Shown piece after piece: positions 12,899 to 25,000 of a DNA stretch of 64,000 nt. Numbering within the stretch: the first letter of the stretch is position 1; each line of letters begins with the position of its first letter. Origin of the DNA: Apteryx mantelli (Eukaryota > Chordata > Aves > Apterygiformes > Apterygidae). A model generated the notes under the pieces. That model did no database searches, was not told the DNA's origin, and was given only the letters and a program-made list of their open reading frames with translations. Made by a program: the position numbers and the translations under genes. The DNA is taken from positions 51,870,275 through 51,934,274 of the forward strand of contig NC_089979.1 in assembly GCF_036417845.1 (NCBI RefSeq). Reading direction: 5' to 3'.

Positions 12899-15047
12899 TC
12901 AGGTGACAGCCTTGATTTTCTGTTCCACCTAGAAGCTGGTAAAATCACTATACTTTTCCTCATGTAAGAAAACATCATCCTAAACAAGGCATAAGAAAAC
13001 AGACAGACAAAAACCTCCTTATTTGAGAAAAATACTCATGTATCTTGTTTCTCTCCTGTTTAAGACCTTGTTCTCATCATGCAACCTGATGCTGAATGCT
13101 GTGTGGATTATTAGAACGGCTGCATGCACATGTTGAGGAGTACATTGTCTCTGGCCTCCCTCTTCCCCAACTTTTCCTCATTTTTACCCTTGTCTTCTAT
13201 TCCTTTCTCTGCAAGTTCAGAAGCTCAATTGTAACTTATGTTGTTGACATTACATGTTTGCCAAGTTTTGGTATTTCAGTGTTCATGCAGCTCCAGTTTC
13301 ATTCAGTTTCCCCTATGTGCTTTATCCCTTTTATCTTTGGCCTTATTAATGTGATTGCCCTGTGACAACATTTGCTGGAATACATACAGGAGGGCTGGAA
13401 CAACCAGTGTTTCCCTGTGGCTGCAGAATGCTTCTTTCTGAACTACACCATGCCCCAGTAGGGGAGTGTGGGATAGCTCGTGTTGCCATCCTGCTCTCTC
13501 CCCATGCAGTTACCTTACTCAGCTCTGCTCCCTTGCAGCAGGGAGATGGGTGTCTTCCCCAGAGGCTCAGCAAGTTCTGCTAAGGACTCTACAAAGAAGC
13601 CCAGCAGCATTGAATTTTGTAGTTCATTAAATAGCGACCGGGTGGGTTTGTCTTCTATTTATTTCTGCCTTTATCCTGCTAGCAAGGAATCATCAATATG
13701 CAGACATTATCTAACACTCCCAGATAAACTGCATCTGTACAGACTCATTCAGACACAGGCTATAAATACATGCTGCCTGCGCATAGACTGCCGTCACACT
13801 CTCTGTATGCCTCTTCTGGGGCAGACTTTTCTATAGGCTTCTGGAAATATCCCCCTTGGGTCCTTGTGCTCCCACAGTTTTGTACAGTGCCCAGACCATG
13901 CAGGGACAAGATCTGAGAAATCGAGTGTCGTGTGAATGTTCCTACAGCACAGACACTGATCACTTAGCTTCTCCATTTTATACCTATAGAGTTTCAGTGC
14001 CATGATTTAAGTAGGTCCCCAGTTAACCAGGACATAAATTACAGCTAGCACTTTGGCTCACGGACTCTGGGAGCCATTCAGGGCATTTCCCTTTCCATAG
14101 ATTTGTTTCCTCCAGAGAAACTTTCTAAAGTAATGCCTTCCTCCTTCCCACTGCCCTCTACTTAATTTTAAAGACACTATTAACCTGGTGCTGCCCTTCT
14201 CTTAATCCTGACATATAAAAACTGAGCACGACATGAAGGAAGAGTTAAATAATTAATTTAGAGTTATCTAATTTTCAAAATCTTTTCTAATCCAGCTTTC
14301 CAGTTTAGCATTCATTTTCCCCACACTTTGTATATACCAGTTTTAGTCCTTTATCTCTTCCACTTCTAAATATTTTACTGGGTTTTTGTTTTATACAGCT
14401 AAGAGGAATGCTGTTCTGATAAAACAGCGCTATAATCTTCTCAGGCTGCATTTCCTTAGTTCCCACTCTTCATCTGTAGCTTTTAAACAAAAAATCTTTA
14501 CTAGTTGAAAATAAAGACGGTGAATTTCAGTGGTACATTTAATAATTCATAAATCAAATGAAGTTCAAACAGGTTCAAAGTTTAAAAGTTTAAAAGTTTT
14601 GCTGAAGCTTTAAAGTTTAAACTGTCAGAGACTTTGACAAAAAACTTTTCCTGTCTGGAATATTTAAGATTGTTAAACTATATTACATGCATGGCTATTG
14701 CTACATCTCTTCAACCAAAAAGTCGTCTTCTAAAAGAATACTGATATTATGTTTTCTTTAAACAAATATTACATATGCAGTATAAAGAAACATATTAATA
14801 TGGTAAAGAAGACCACAGCCTGCATAACCTCCGTATTATACAAAGTTTTTCAAACCAACCTACTTTGGCCAGCAAGAAATCTTTTGATTTATTAATGCTG
14901 CTACATGCTAGAGGGGTAAAAAAGGTCTCCTTTTAATGGCTTGGCCATTATAAAAGAAGAATTCAGACAAGTATACACAACTACAAAGCCCAGGATGAAA
15001 AGCATTAAGTTTTATGCATTATGTCCTTCCAAAATTTGGAAAACACT

Positions 15048-15120
15048 GAGGCCCTGATTCTATTCCTGTTTATACCAATATAAAAATCAGAAGTAATACC
15101 ACTGAAACCAATGGGTTTAT
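15048..15120. repeat. Ancient dispersed palindromic repeat, copy 2
   Basis: GAGGCCCTGATTCTATTCCTG, then TTTATACCAATATAAAAATC, then AGAAGTAATACCACTGAAAC, then CAATGGG. Same family as the copies at 30.2, 41.7 and 49.6 kb: a core of ATCAG-AGTAA-TCCA-CTGAA-TCAATGG. Confidence 0.45.
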
Positions 15121-15845
15121 TTGTGATCTTGTTTATGCAGATGTAATTTCATTAATGTACTCAAAGATCTCTTTATCCATATTTTTATCATTCCCAAAGC
15201 ATTTAAAGTATTTTCTAAATAAATTCATTTCATTCACTGCATTTTTGAATGCAATTAAAGCTCTAAATGAGATTCTGTGAAATACATGTCCTATAAATAG
15301 TACTTTAGGCAGATTTTCATACCCAGAAAGAGGAACAAATTTCCCTTGGGGAAAACACGGCATAGCTTCAGGGGAACCTCATCATCATACAGTGGTTGTG
15401 GCCCAGGCACAGCTCATACATAAGCACCATGGGCAAGCATAGGATTAGACATCTTTCCTTCAGTAAAAGCAACTTGTACTGTATCAGTCACTGTTGGCCT
15501 CTAACATGAATTTAGTTTTCATGAATGGGCTCATGAAGTAAGCTGTTTGTTATGGTACAAGCAAAAGCATTAATAGCTTTAAATGACTTTAACTGATAAT
15601 AACCTGATAGTTGGGTCAAGTGGAAATAGGCATTATATATGCCTTTGTTTCTCAAGGAAATCAGGACTAGGGAGAATAAAGTGAGAGGGAAAGGCAATTT
15701 ACAGTTCCAGATGTAGCATAAGGTGTCAGGAAGAAATGTATGTATCAGACCACTTCCATAACAGAGTTATTTTTGACTCTCAAATGCAACCTAGTCTCCA
15801 ATAGTGAGAGTTCAGGAACAGTAGAGTCGTGTTCTTCCATCAGTC

Positions 15846-15874
15846 AGAAATCTGTACTATAAGTACAGATTTCT
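15846..15874. repeat. Perfect hairpin, 13-bp arms with 3-nt loop
   Basis: AGAAATCTGTACT at 15846-15858, loop ATA, exact reverse complement AGTACAGATTTCT at 15862-15874. Confidence 0.9.
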
Positions 15875-18800
15875 TCCAGTGAGCAACAGGGAATGTTATG
15901 CATATGCCACAAGACTTTTCTCCAGTTTTTTGGACTGTCTCACCCTCTATGAAGTTAACAGTGAATAAAGGACAGTTTCCCGGCATCCTACACTAGCAGA
16001 TTTTTTCCCCCCCTAGGGCCCATTGGAATAGCATGTGAATTGCAGTGTGAATAATCTGCAATATATGCTTACAATGTGTCGTTTTGCCTGCCAGGAGATC
16101 ATTTGCAAAAAAATCAATACAAAAGAGATACAAAAAATGCCAAATTAAACTATTTAAAAACACGTTTGTGGAAAAATCTTTGGTTTTGGATAGTGCTTAC
16201 TCAATGTGATTAATAGACCACAGAAGCATTAGGCCACATCCAGGAAAGGACTAGACACCTACAATTTAAATACCTGTAATGTGTAACAGTGGCTGAACCC
16301 AGAATGCAGTATTAAGGATTAAGGCTGAGGCTACTGTGAGGGAAGAGAGCTAGGTACTTCCAAAACATGATCCAAAAATATTGACATGCTGAGCTGCAAG
16401 CTGCTTGTGAGCAGAAAGCATTAGCATAAGGTGAATCCAAACCCTAATTCATCCCATGTTTCCCGTCCAACAAATTTAGATATCCAAATTAAGGTTGGAA
16501 GTACTGTGCTGCTACCCCCACAGGGACCTCTTGAAGATAGGTACCTACAGATTTTTCTCCCAAAGAACTCATGAAGGGGCGCTGCTCCACCTTTAAAGGA
16601 AACTTCTGCTCTGCTTCGTTGGCTGGGGACAGCATGGAGCTGGGAGCAGGGACAGGAAGGAGAGGTTTCTCCCCAGCAGGTAGCTGTGCTAATTGCTGGT
16701 GACACAGGTACGCTGCATCTTGTGCTCATGCTGTCATGACCAGCAGATCTCACACTCCCTTCCTATCTCTTAGCTCAGCCTGAAAAAGCCAAAGTCCTCA
16801 GATGAGGATCTGCCCACCCTCCCCAGCCCTACTTACAGCCTGGTGGTCATGTCTCTTCTGCGCAGCAGTAATATAGCTTGAATCTCCTTGGGCCAAGGCA
16901 ACTTACAGGCCAAAAGGCGGCATCTAAAAGGTTACAGGTCTCCAAGATTAGGCGGCTGAAACTGACTTTTCCACGTCACAGTTTTAAGCTTAAATGCTTG
17001 AGGTCCATCTAGGTTCACTTTGGAGTTGTTGCTTAAGCATAATGACATCAGTTGGCAGCGCCTTGCCCATACTACCTCATTTCCATGAGAGTTCAGCGCT
17101 CATCAACTTAGAATTGACTTACATCACTATCCTAAATGCCAACGATTCTTTTATACATTGCTGAATGACTCTTTTACAAATTGCTGACTGGGAAGAGGCA
17201 GTAGTCATGTAAACACATTTATGACAAAAGTACCAAGCAATAGCAATTCTAAATTTCTATTAGCCAGAGAAGTCAACATAAATAGGTTGTACGGAGCTTC
17301 ATTTCATGGACTGGTATGGTCACTGTTCAAGCTTCTCCTTGTCAGTTGTGCTAAAAACCTCCATGAGCCCTGCAGCAAAGGAAAATCCAGCAACCATACA
17401 AAACAAACAATGCTGCAAGATCTCTTCTGCCTAATTTCCAGGCCACAGCTCTTCAGGGATTGCTCTGCATTCTTCTGTTGGTCTGCCTCTTTGGTATCCT
17501 CCGTGCTCTGCTCATGTGGGGAGAAAGAGGGCTTGTTTCTACACAAGAAAAGCATGTGGGACACACCAAAAGGGGCATTTCCACCAAAGATCTCAGAGCT
17601 CTACAGACATCATTCTTTGGTAGAAAAGGGAACCCTTATATATCTTTCCCAGATTAAAGTTGATTTGATTCTGTGTTTACAAATCATAGGAAACTTATGT
17701 TCTAGACTGAACCAAGAAAGGGTCCAGTTGGTCCTGTGGCAGGTCCAATGCCAGAAAACATGAAAATAGCTTTAATCAGCAAGAACTTCTGGCAACGTCA
17801 TTTGCAATGAATAGGCCTCCTTCTTGTATGTTTGCCGGGCCAGATTGGGCTCTCAAACAGGTAGGGACGCAGATCCAGTAAGGGCTGGGTTAACAGTTTA
17901 GGAATGAATAACTGACTGACCCCAGGGACTGTTTCACAAATGACTCTCTGTCAACATGTTGGATGAGAAGACATTAATGTGGTCAAGCTTGGAAGAACAA
18001 ATAAGAAAAATAGCTTATCATGTGCTAGCCAGCACCCTGGTACCGCGCTACAGAAAAGAAAAAGCAAACACCTGTCTCTAGGGCCTCAGAAGCACTTAGT
18101 TTTCATTGGGAGGTTGTCTTCAAGAAGCCTGAAAGCTCCTTAATCACATACTCACTGCTTTTAATGCAAGTAGTGTGCATCCAAGGGAGCATTATGTTGT
18201 ACGGTGTGAAGGAGGACATGACCTAGAGATCCTACTGGGCTACTGTTCCCTGTCTATCCACAAGGCGGCCTTCAAACCTGATGATTTTGAGCAGATCACT
18301 TGTTTATATCCTGCAACAATTTCTCAATACTTTCCAATTCTTGCACACTTTGAGCTGTCACACTACACGAGAGCAGCAGGAGACTGAGGAGCTGAAGTGG
18401 CTCTTGAGTGGGCAGTTTGCAGGAATTCTCCTCAGTGCTACTTTACTCGCAATTGCTCCTGCTGGAGTGAGTCTGAGAATGTTCCCCGTGGCAAGGCAGG
18501 AAAAGCTCGGCTTTGCTCTTGGTGCTGAAAAATTTCACAACAAAGAACTTGTAACTGGCTTCTGACATTTTAAAGGAGTTGAGGGACGGGATTTTTCAAA
18601 ACTAACTAGGCTAATTTGGATGTCCCATGAATGGCTCCTGTCATTCTAGTGTGCTAGCAGGCTTTGGCTAGCTCACATTAACTAACCAGCTTATGTAATA
18701 TGGTGTTTTGAGTGTTATTGACTTTTTGCGCTGCATGTTGAGATAGAGCTGGGCCTTGTGACTAATCTTAGTGAAGCAAATGTCTGAGGTCCTCATCTGC

Positions 18801-19107
18801 TTTGTAAACGCTTAGCCTATTTTTAATATATCACAGTATGCTAGTTAGAACCTCTGGGTTTTGAAGACAAAAAGATAGGTTTTCTAGGAAGAGTTTGGAT
18901 TTTGCTGGCCTTCTTAAAGGATATAAATTCCACATTTCATAACAATCGTCACCACTATACTTAGGTGACAAAACAAAAACAAAACCTCAAAATATTCAGA
19001 GAAATCCATCAAATCTGAGCGAAATAAAGGTTGCCATCTAATTGATGAGACAAAGAAGAAGAATGCAGTAAAAGAGCATTTTCTGGATCTGGCCCTTAAT
19101 CACAATA

Positions 19108-19850
19108 AATCACAGAATCACAGAATCGCTGAGGTTGGAAGGGACCTCTGGAGATCATCTAGTCCAACCCCCCTGCTCAAGCAGGGTCACCTAGAGCACA
19201 TTGCACAGGATCGCATCCAGGCGGGTTTTGAATATCTCCGGAGAAGGAGACTCCACCACCTCTCGGGGCAACCTGTTCCAGTGCTCTGTCACCCTCACAG
19301 TGAAAAAGTTTTTCCTCATGTTCAGATGGAAGTGTCTGTGTTTCAGTTTGTGCCCGTTGCCTCGCGTCCTGTCGCTGGGCACCACTGAAAAGAGTCTGGC
19401 TCCATCCTCTTGACACCCTCCCTTCAGATACTTGTACACGTTGATAAGATCTCCTCTCAGCCTTCTCTTCTCCAGGCTAAACAGGCCCAGCTCCCTCAGC
19501 CTTTCCTCATAAGAGAGATGCTCCAGTCCCCTAATCATCTTTGTAGCCCTTCGCTGGACTTGCTCCAGTAGTGCCACATCCCTCTTGTACTGGGGAGCCC
19601 AGAACTGGACGCAGTACTCCAGATGTGGCCTCACCAGGGCTGAGTAGAGGGGGAGAATCACCTCCCTCGACCTGCTGGCAACACTCTTCCTAATGCACCC
19701 CAGGATACCATTGGCCTTCTTGGCCACAAGGGCACATTGCTGCCTCATACTTAACTTGGTGTCCACCAGCACTCCCAGGTCCTTCTCAGCAGAGCTGCTT
19801 TCCAGCAGGTCAACCCCCAACCTGTACTGCTGCATAAGTGCCTTATTATA
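19108..19850 (-). mobile_element. CR1 LINE, 5'-truncated, with intact ORF2 C-terminus
   Basis: The minus strand from about 19850 to 19191 is open for about 220 codons. It contains the CR1 reverse-transcriptase C-terminal signatures [47 protein letters not shown] and [12 protein letters not shown], ending at a stop at 19191-19193. An 80-base 3'UTR follows and ends in tandem copies of the GATTCTGT-type octamer near 19108-19125, the hallmark of CR1 3' ends. Family length is about 4.5 kb, so more than 80 percent of the element is missing at the 5' end, the normal outcome of CR1 insertion. No flanking target duplication is evident, as is usual for CR1. The unbroken frame argues for a comparatively young copy. 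Confidence 0.95.
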
Positions 19851-22109
19851 CCAGATCATCCCATTTTATTTTAGCAAGGAAATTATACTGTAATGGTGTT
19901 GGGTTGCTTTTCTACTCTATTACTACTACAATTAAATCCCCCACATAGCCGAAGACCCTAGACAGCACATCAGGAAAAATGATCAAGCTGTGGAAAAAGG
20001 AGAGACAACTGCGGAGAAGGGAGTCATTCTTCCAACACAGTCTTCCTCGGTTTTCCTCAACAAAAATCCTCGGTTTTCAGAAGCCCACTGGCAGACCCGT
20101 CCTCCCTGAATTTCTCTAATCCCTCCCTGGGCCCATGTAGACCTCAGCCCTCCATTTCATGCTGAGGAGAACAAGTACCACCATTTCATTCTGCACACCT
20201 GCAGTAAAAAAGAAGGATCTCCTTTTGTTTATTTGACACTGGACTTTACACTGGGTTTGTTTTACAGCGGGTTCGCACTGCTGGCTGCCCAGCAATCTCG
20301 CTGCCTGCCGGGGAAGGCAGGTCCCCCCAAGGTTCGAAGGGAGAGGTGCCAGGGTTGCACAGTCCTGCTGCCTGCCTGGCCCGGGCTCAGCCTCACACTG
20401 AGCTGCTTCACGCAGCAAGACCAGCAGATATTATTCACTAGATTTTATTTCCAACCTAGTGGGAGAGGACAGGATGGCCGAGGCCCTGCCTTAGGTCAAC
20501 TTAGGCTGCTGTGGAAACGTAACTTTCAGTCTAGTAACGTGATACTTGTTCCCTATTCACTTTCTGCACACCAATCGTGATTTCATAGACTGATTTCATC
20601 TCTCTTTCAGTTGCCTGTGTTCCCACCAGATGCAAGCAGGTTTCCGAGCAAAATTCTTCTGAGGAGACATTGCTGGTTTAATCTCAGTACCTCCAATTTT
20701 CAATGGTCTTTGGTCCCAATAAGCCAAAAATAGCCTTCTGAATTCGGTGGGGTTCCCTGCAGGATCGAGCACAGCCTTCGTCAACATGTCACTCGCAAGC
20801 ACCGTAAGCAGCCTCAGAGGTCCGGCTGTGTGGCCTCACTGAAGCCAGTGACGCAGGACCGGGGACAAGCCTTGGAGCTCAGTCTGGCCTTTTCTGCCAT
20901 CAGTGGTAACATGTGACGAGGCTGCATCACTACTGCTCCGGGGAAAATCTGAAGACCAGGGGATGGCACACGTGTACACAAGAAGACTTTGGCTAGCAGA
21001 CTCTCCGTTTCCAGACGTAGGAGACAGAAAGTGCCCAGCTGGGTCTCAAATCTCATTTTGAGCCTGCAATAGCTTTCCCTGCCTCCCCTCCATCTTTAAA
21101 TTATAAAAAGAGAAAGTATCCTGTGGAAGTAACCCTTTTCCAAAATCACAGGGTGACACCCCAGACCTCCTAATCTGTCTCTGTAAGAACTTTGCACCCA
21201 TGGGCTCAGGGCAGCTGGATGGAGGGGAATGTCATGAACTCCAGGTATCACAGACCCCCTGAGCCTCCATGTCGTTATAGTCCAGAATGTGGTATTTTCA
21301 GGAGAGTTTCGCCAGCTTTCTGGGCCAGAGCCTATGACTTTGGGAGAGGAAACATTATTTGTCTCATAATACAGACATCAAATACAAACAAGGGAGCTGC
21401 AGTTCCTGGCATGAAAGCTTTTCATAGCAATTTACTATCCAACATCCTTATAATTAATGAGGGCCCTAACCACTATTTTTAGTACAGCTAAAATGAACTG
21501 TAAGTTATTGGAGAAAGACATGTTGTGTAATATGTGACTCATGTATCATTTTACCAAGAATTTGTATTAGATTGCTGAAAATTGCAGGGAAATGATTTCC
21601 AGAGTATTCTAAATGCTCTTAGATATGTTAAGTATAAAGCAAGCTCAGCTTAGCTTGCCTGATTGGCTAATTATGTCCAAACATTTAGAGAACTAAATCA
21701 CTACAATGCAAATCCAGTTTACATATTACAAGAGAGATGTGGCCAAATGTACTTCAGGTGTGACAAGATTAAAATAATTGCAATTAATTTGGGCAAGAGG
21801 TGGAAAACAGAGACACCGATGGTGGAATCGATGATGTCTTCTTAAATGTGGGATTAGCGTAGCTGTTAAAGCGTGCTGAGGATTATTTTAGAAACATGGA
21901 GAGGGCAAGGTAATAACGATGAGCTTAGTCCTGCTGTGAGCTCTGGGCAGACCTCACACGGCAGCATCGCCCATCACCTCCCCTGCCCCAAATGGTGCCA
22001 AAACTGCAAACTTTGCGTAAAACTCACTAGTGCACCAGTCAGATATTCCAGCCCCCGACCTAGTGAGCCTGAGTGAGCAAGCAGCCCCGCTGCCTCTCCC
22101 GAGCAACGT
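19851..22109. other. Intergenic, between CR1 and second CpG island
   Basis: No gene or repeat recognised. The part at 20270-20500 is moderately GC-rich but not CpG-dense. Confidence 0.6.
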
Positions 22110-22299
22110 GTAGGACCTACCACTCGCATTTTTCTGTATTGGGGACGCTTCGCCGGGTCTTGCGTGGGGGGAACCTGGGCGCTGTGGACAGCGCGGCCCG
22201 CGGGAAGGCGGCACCTCCCCGCCGCGCCAGCAGGCGGCGCGGGAAGGCGGCGGGGCGCGGGAAGGCGGGTGGGTGCGGGAGGGCGGCGACGCAGGAGGG

Positions 22300-22569
22300 C
22301 GGCGGCGCGGGAAGGCGGGTGGGTGCGGGAGGGCGGCGGGAAGGCGGGAGGGTGCGGGAGGGCGGCGGGAAGGCGGGAAGGCGGGTGGGTGCGGGAGGGC
22401 GGCGGGAAGGCGGGAGGGCGGCGGGAAGGCGGGTGGGTGCGGGAGGGCGGCGGGAAGGCGGGAGGGTGCGGGAGGGCGGCGGGAAGGCGGGAAGGCGGGT
22501 GGGTGCGGGAGGGCGGCGGGAAGGCGGGAGGGCGGCGGGAAGGCGGGTGGGTGCGGGAGGGCGGCGGCG
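22300..22569 (+). repeat. G-rich minisatellite with 114-bp higher-order unit
   Basis: The array is built from AAGGCGGGTGGGTGCGGGAG-type units. It alternates a 66-bp unit (22312-22377 and 22426-22491) with a 48-bp unit (22378-22425 and 22492-22539). The two 114-bp composites appear identical base for base, and a third, partial unit follows at 22540. Dense GGG and GGGG runs predict G-quadruplexes on the plus strand and i-motifs on the minus strand. Confidence 0.9.
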
Positions 22570-22633
22570 CAGCGCGGAGGAAGCGCGTATCTCGCGGCGC
22601 CTCCGAGGCAAAGGCAGCGGTGAAGGGAGCTCT

Positions 22634-22642
22634 CGGGTAAGC
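22634..22642 (+). promoter_or_regulatory. Candidate splice donor at the edge of the CpG island
   Basis: CGG|GTAAGC, with the GT at 22637-22638, 70 bases after the minisatellite. The core GG|GTAAGC is the same as the GATA6 C-finger exon donor in this window. A single motif is weak evidence for a transcript. Confidence 0.25.
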
Positions 22643-22895
22643 CGCGGAGGGTGGCCAGGAGAGCGCGACTCTCTCAGCGTGGGTTTAATTTATGCCGTTG
22701 AGGTTTTCATCTCTCCGCCGCTGCTGTGGCAGCTGGATCGCTTCCAGCCGGCCGGCACCAGCTTCCCACCTGCCTTTGCCCAACCGCGCTGCCCTACGGT
22801 GTTTGGCACTGAGTGGCCACTCTGGAAACTGGAGAACCAGAGCCCAGCTTCCCGGGTCTCTGCCCCATAGTTTCAGCACTGCCTTCCTAGATGCG

Positions 22896-22925
22896 TTAAA
22901 AATAAATAAATAAATAAATAAATAA
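22896..22925 (+). repeat. (AAAT)n microsatellite
   Basis: About seven tandem AAAT units. Confidence 0.9.
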
Positions 22926-24887
22926 CACCCTTCTTTTAGGAGATGTAGTGTAAAACCTTTTTTTGCTCTTCTCTTGAGATGGGGCACATTCTTCCCCACA
23001 TAATGATGTTTTCTTCTCTGGCAATGGTGTACTCACTGTCACAGCTATTTGCTATGTAATCCAGTTCGTAAAAGTCAGCAACCTGTTGTAGCAATTAGCC
23101 ATATTTGCTTAAGAGATGCCCAGTACTGGAATTGCTGGGAGAGTGTTTTACAAGTCAGAATTACAGTATTGGCTAGGATCTGGGAGGAAGCTTGTGCAGT
23201 CGTATTAACTTTGGTACTATTAGCCCTTCTCATTTATAAGTCTAAGTTAATCTAAAGACAGCTGCTGTTAAGAGATACAGGTGAGAAGTAATTCTATATA
23301 AAGTTTATGTGCAGCCAGGTCAAAAATGGGAAGACGGGGGAGGGTGGGGGGTGGATCCTTGAGACACAAGTGACGTAAGCTGCTGTGCAGAGATGTTGGC
23401 GCTGGCCAGAGCATCGCGTGTCCCAGGCCAGACACCAGCAGGCTCTCGAGGGAGCACTCCAGCAAGGCATATACAGTCACCTGTGCTGCCTTGGTGCCTT
23501 GCCGTCTGGAGGGAATTTCCTTCTGCATCTTCCAGGCGCTTCCAGGTGGCACAAAGTGGTGCCAGAGCATATTTTGCACAGGTGTAAAAGGCAAAACATG
23601 CTAGAGTGCAGCAGAGAATCAGCATGATTCGTTAGCTTTACCAGAAAATAAGGGAAGGGTAAAAAGAGCTACTATTCTCTATATTCATTATGGGAGGGGG
23701 GGGATCTCTGTGATGGAGCATAACCCTCCAAACACAAAGTGGACAATGGAATCTGCAATGGGATTTTTCAAAACATGGAAGTAGCTTAGCAACATATACT
23801 TATTTCCTGTTTTAGGAAAGGTGCTATGAAGGCATGAATTCCCAGGAGGTGAATCATATATAAAAGACATTCTTTGTTTTGCTTTGAAATTGCAGACAGA
23901 ATATAAGTGAGATAATTTAGCATATGCTTTCCTCCATTCATAAAGACCTTGCATATTGATCACCTAACATGCATGCATCCAAACACATTGTAAAGTTGGA
24001 AAGTCCTTGCAAAGAAGCATTTAATGTCTTTGCCCTCACATTTCCAGCAGTGGCACAATAAGTAGCAGATACAGATGCATCTTCTAGAAAATGAAATCCT
24101 GCCCAAGAGATTATGCTAGCACCTGAGAAGACTGAAGTTAGAAATTTCCTCTGTGTTCCTACTTCAGTAAGTTATTATTTATTAAGATACTTCCAGGAGT
24201 CAGCATCTAAATAAAATGTTTTTTACAGTGTTATTTCTATTTGGGAAAGTACAAAGCACAGTGATTCACGAATTATGTTCAAGTGAAATCAAACGAAAAA
24301 GCAATCAAACTTTATTAAGATTATCTGCAATTTTTTCTTTACTCAAAGGCCTTTTCTCTTTCATAGTGACCTTTAATTTTCAAAACCAGCAATATTGTTT
24401 CTAAAAAAAAATCAGGTCTGAGTGAGCATAGTTCTAAAGGTTGCATTGATGACATTTATTGTTAATCTATAAGCATGAGATCTTTAATAGTCTTGAGCAA
24501 GCCAAACTCTACAGCTCTGTCCATAACCATGCAAATACTGTTCCACCTGTGTCGAAAGATATTTATTGACACTTAGCAATTTATATGAGGTCATGGACCT
24601 TTCAAACAGGTCTCTTGCTTGAAAATTTTATTGCCGTACTACACTGCTTGACTAAAAATAATTAACTTTCTATAACATTATTTAGTGACATTGCCAAACT
24701 AGCAATAATAACGTGAAACAGAAATATGAGACCATAGAAAACTCTACCTCCTGTCCACTGAGCTTTTTTTTTAAAAAAAGTGATTTATTTTAAAACCACA
24801 AAGCTATAAAAATGTCCTAGTTCTGTTACTGAGGGATTTATGTGGCCCAGTAACTGCAGTATCCACACCACCTCCTAATCTTTGATA

Positions 24888-25000
24888 TATTTGTCCTTAC
24901 AACATCTTTGTGAGATGGTGAAAGGATATTTTTCCTTTCAATAGATGGATGTCTGAGATGTGGAATAAATAGGTGACTTTCTTGAGATGTTACAGACAAA
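24888..25000 (-). mobile_element. MIR/L2-like ancient SINE remnant, antisense
   Basis: The plus strand reads TCCTTACAACATCTTTGTGAG, a divergent middle, then AGATGGATGTCTGAG and TAGGTGACTTTCTTGAGATG. This order matches the antisense of the MIR/L2 3' region (TCCTCACAACAACCCTGTGAG, AGATGAGGAAACTGAGG, TTAAGTGACTTGCCCAAGG). Heavy divergence fits a pre-avian insertion. It could be either MIR or the L2 tail, which share this part. Confidence 0.55.

Larger units (their letters stand above)
10561..19107. other. Intergenic, no gene recognised
   Basis: AT-rich sequence with two perfect hairpins (12.86 and 15.85 kb), one ancient palindromic repeat copy (15.05 kb) and an AAAGTTT-rich stretch near 14575-14625. 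The longest open frame (17221-17763, plus, 180 codons) has no recognisable domain and is of a length expected by chance in a window this size. Confidence 0.6.
22110..22760. promoter_or_regulatory. Orphan CpG island with minisatellite core
   Basis: A CpG-rich block in AT-rich flanks, 29 kb downstream of the GATA6 poly(A) site. Non-repetitive CpG-rich shoulders (22130-22260 and 22565-22690) flank a G-rich tandem array. Both strands are open over long stretches only because the repeat has no stop codons; the translations (Gly/Arg-rich or Pro/Arg-rich) are artefacts. A consensus-like splice donor follows at 22637, so the island may be the promoter and first exon of a plus-strand transcript. Confidence 0.45.

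Noticed and set aside
17221..17763. A 180-codon plus-strand open frame
   Set aside because: About one frame of this length is expected by chance in six frames of 64 kb; composition is random and no motif or splice context supports it.
18272..18370. Possible MIR-like sequence (GAGCAGATCACTTG...)
   Set aside because: Only one short block resembles the consensus; the following order of motifs does not fit.
20325..20350. GGTTCGAAG resembling a tRNA B box
   Set aside because: No A box, no acceptor-stem pairing and no terminator within tRNA distance.
22117..22870. Overlapping open frames of 116-265 codons on both strands across the CpG island
   Set aside because: They exist because the G-rich minisatellite lacks stop codons; translations are Gly/Arg or Pro/Arg repeats in every frame and match no family.
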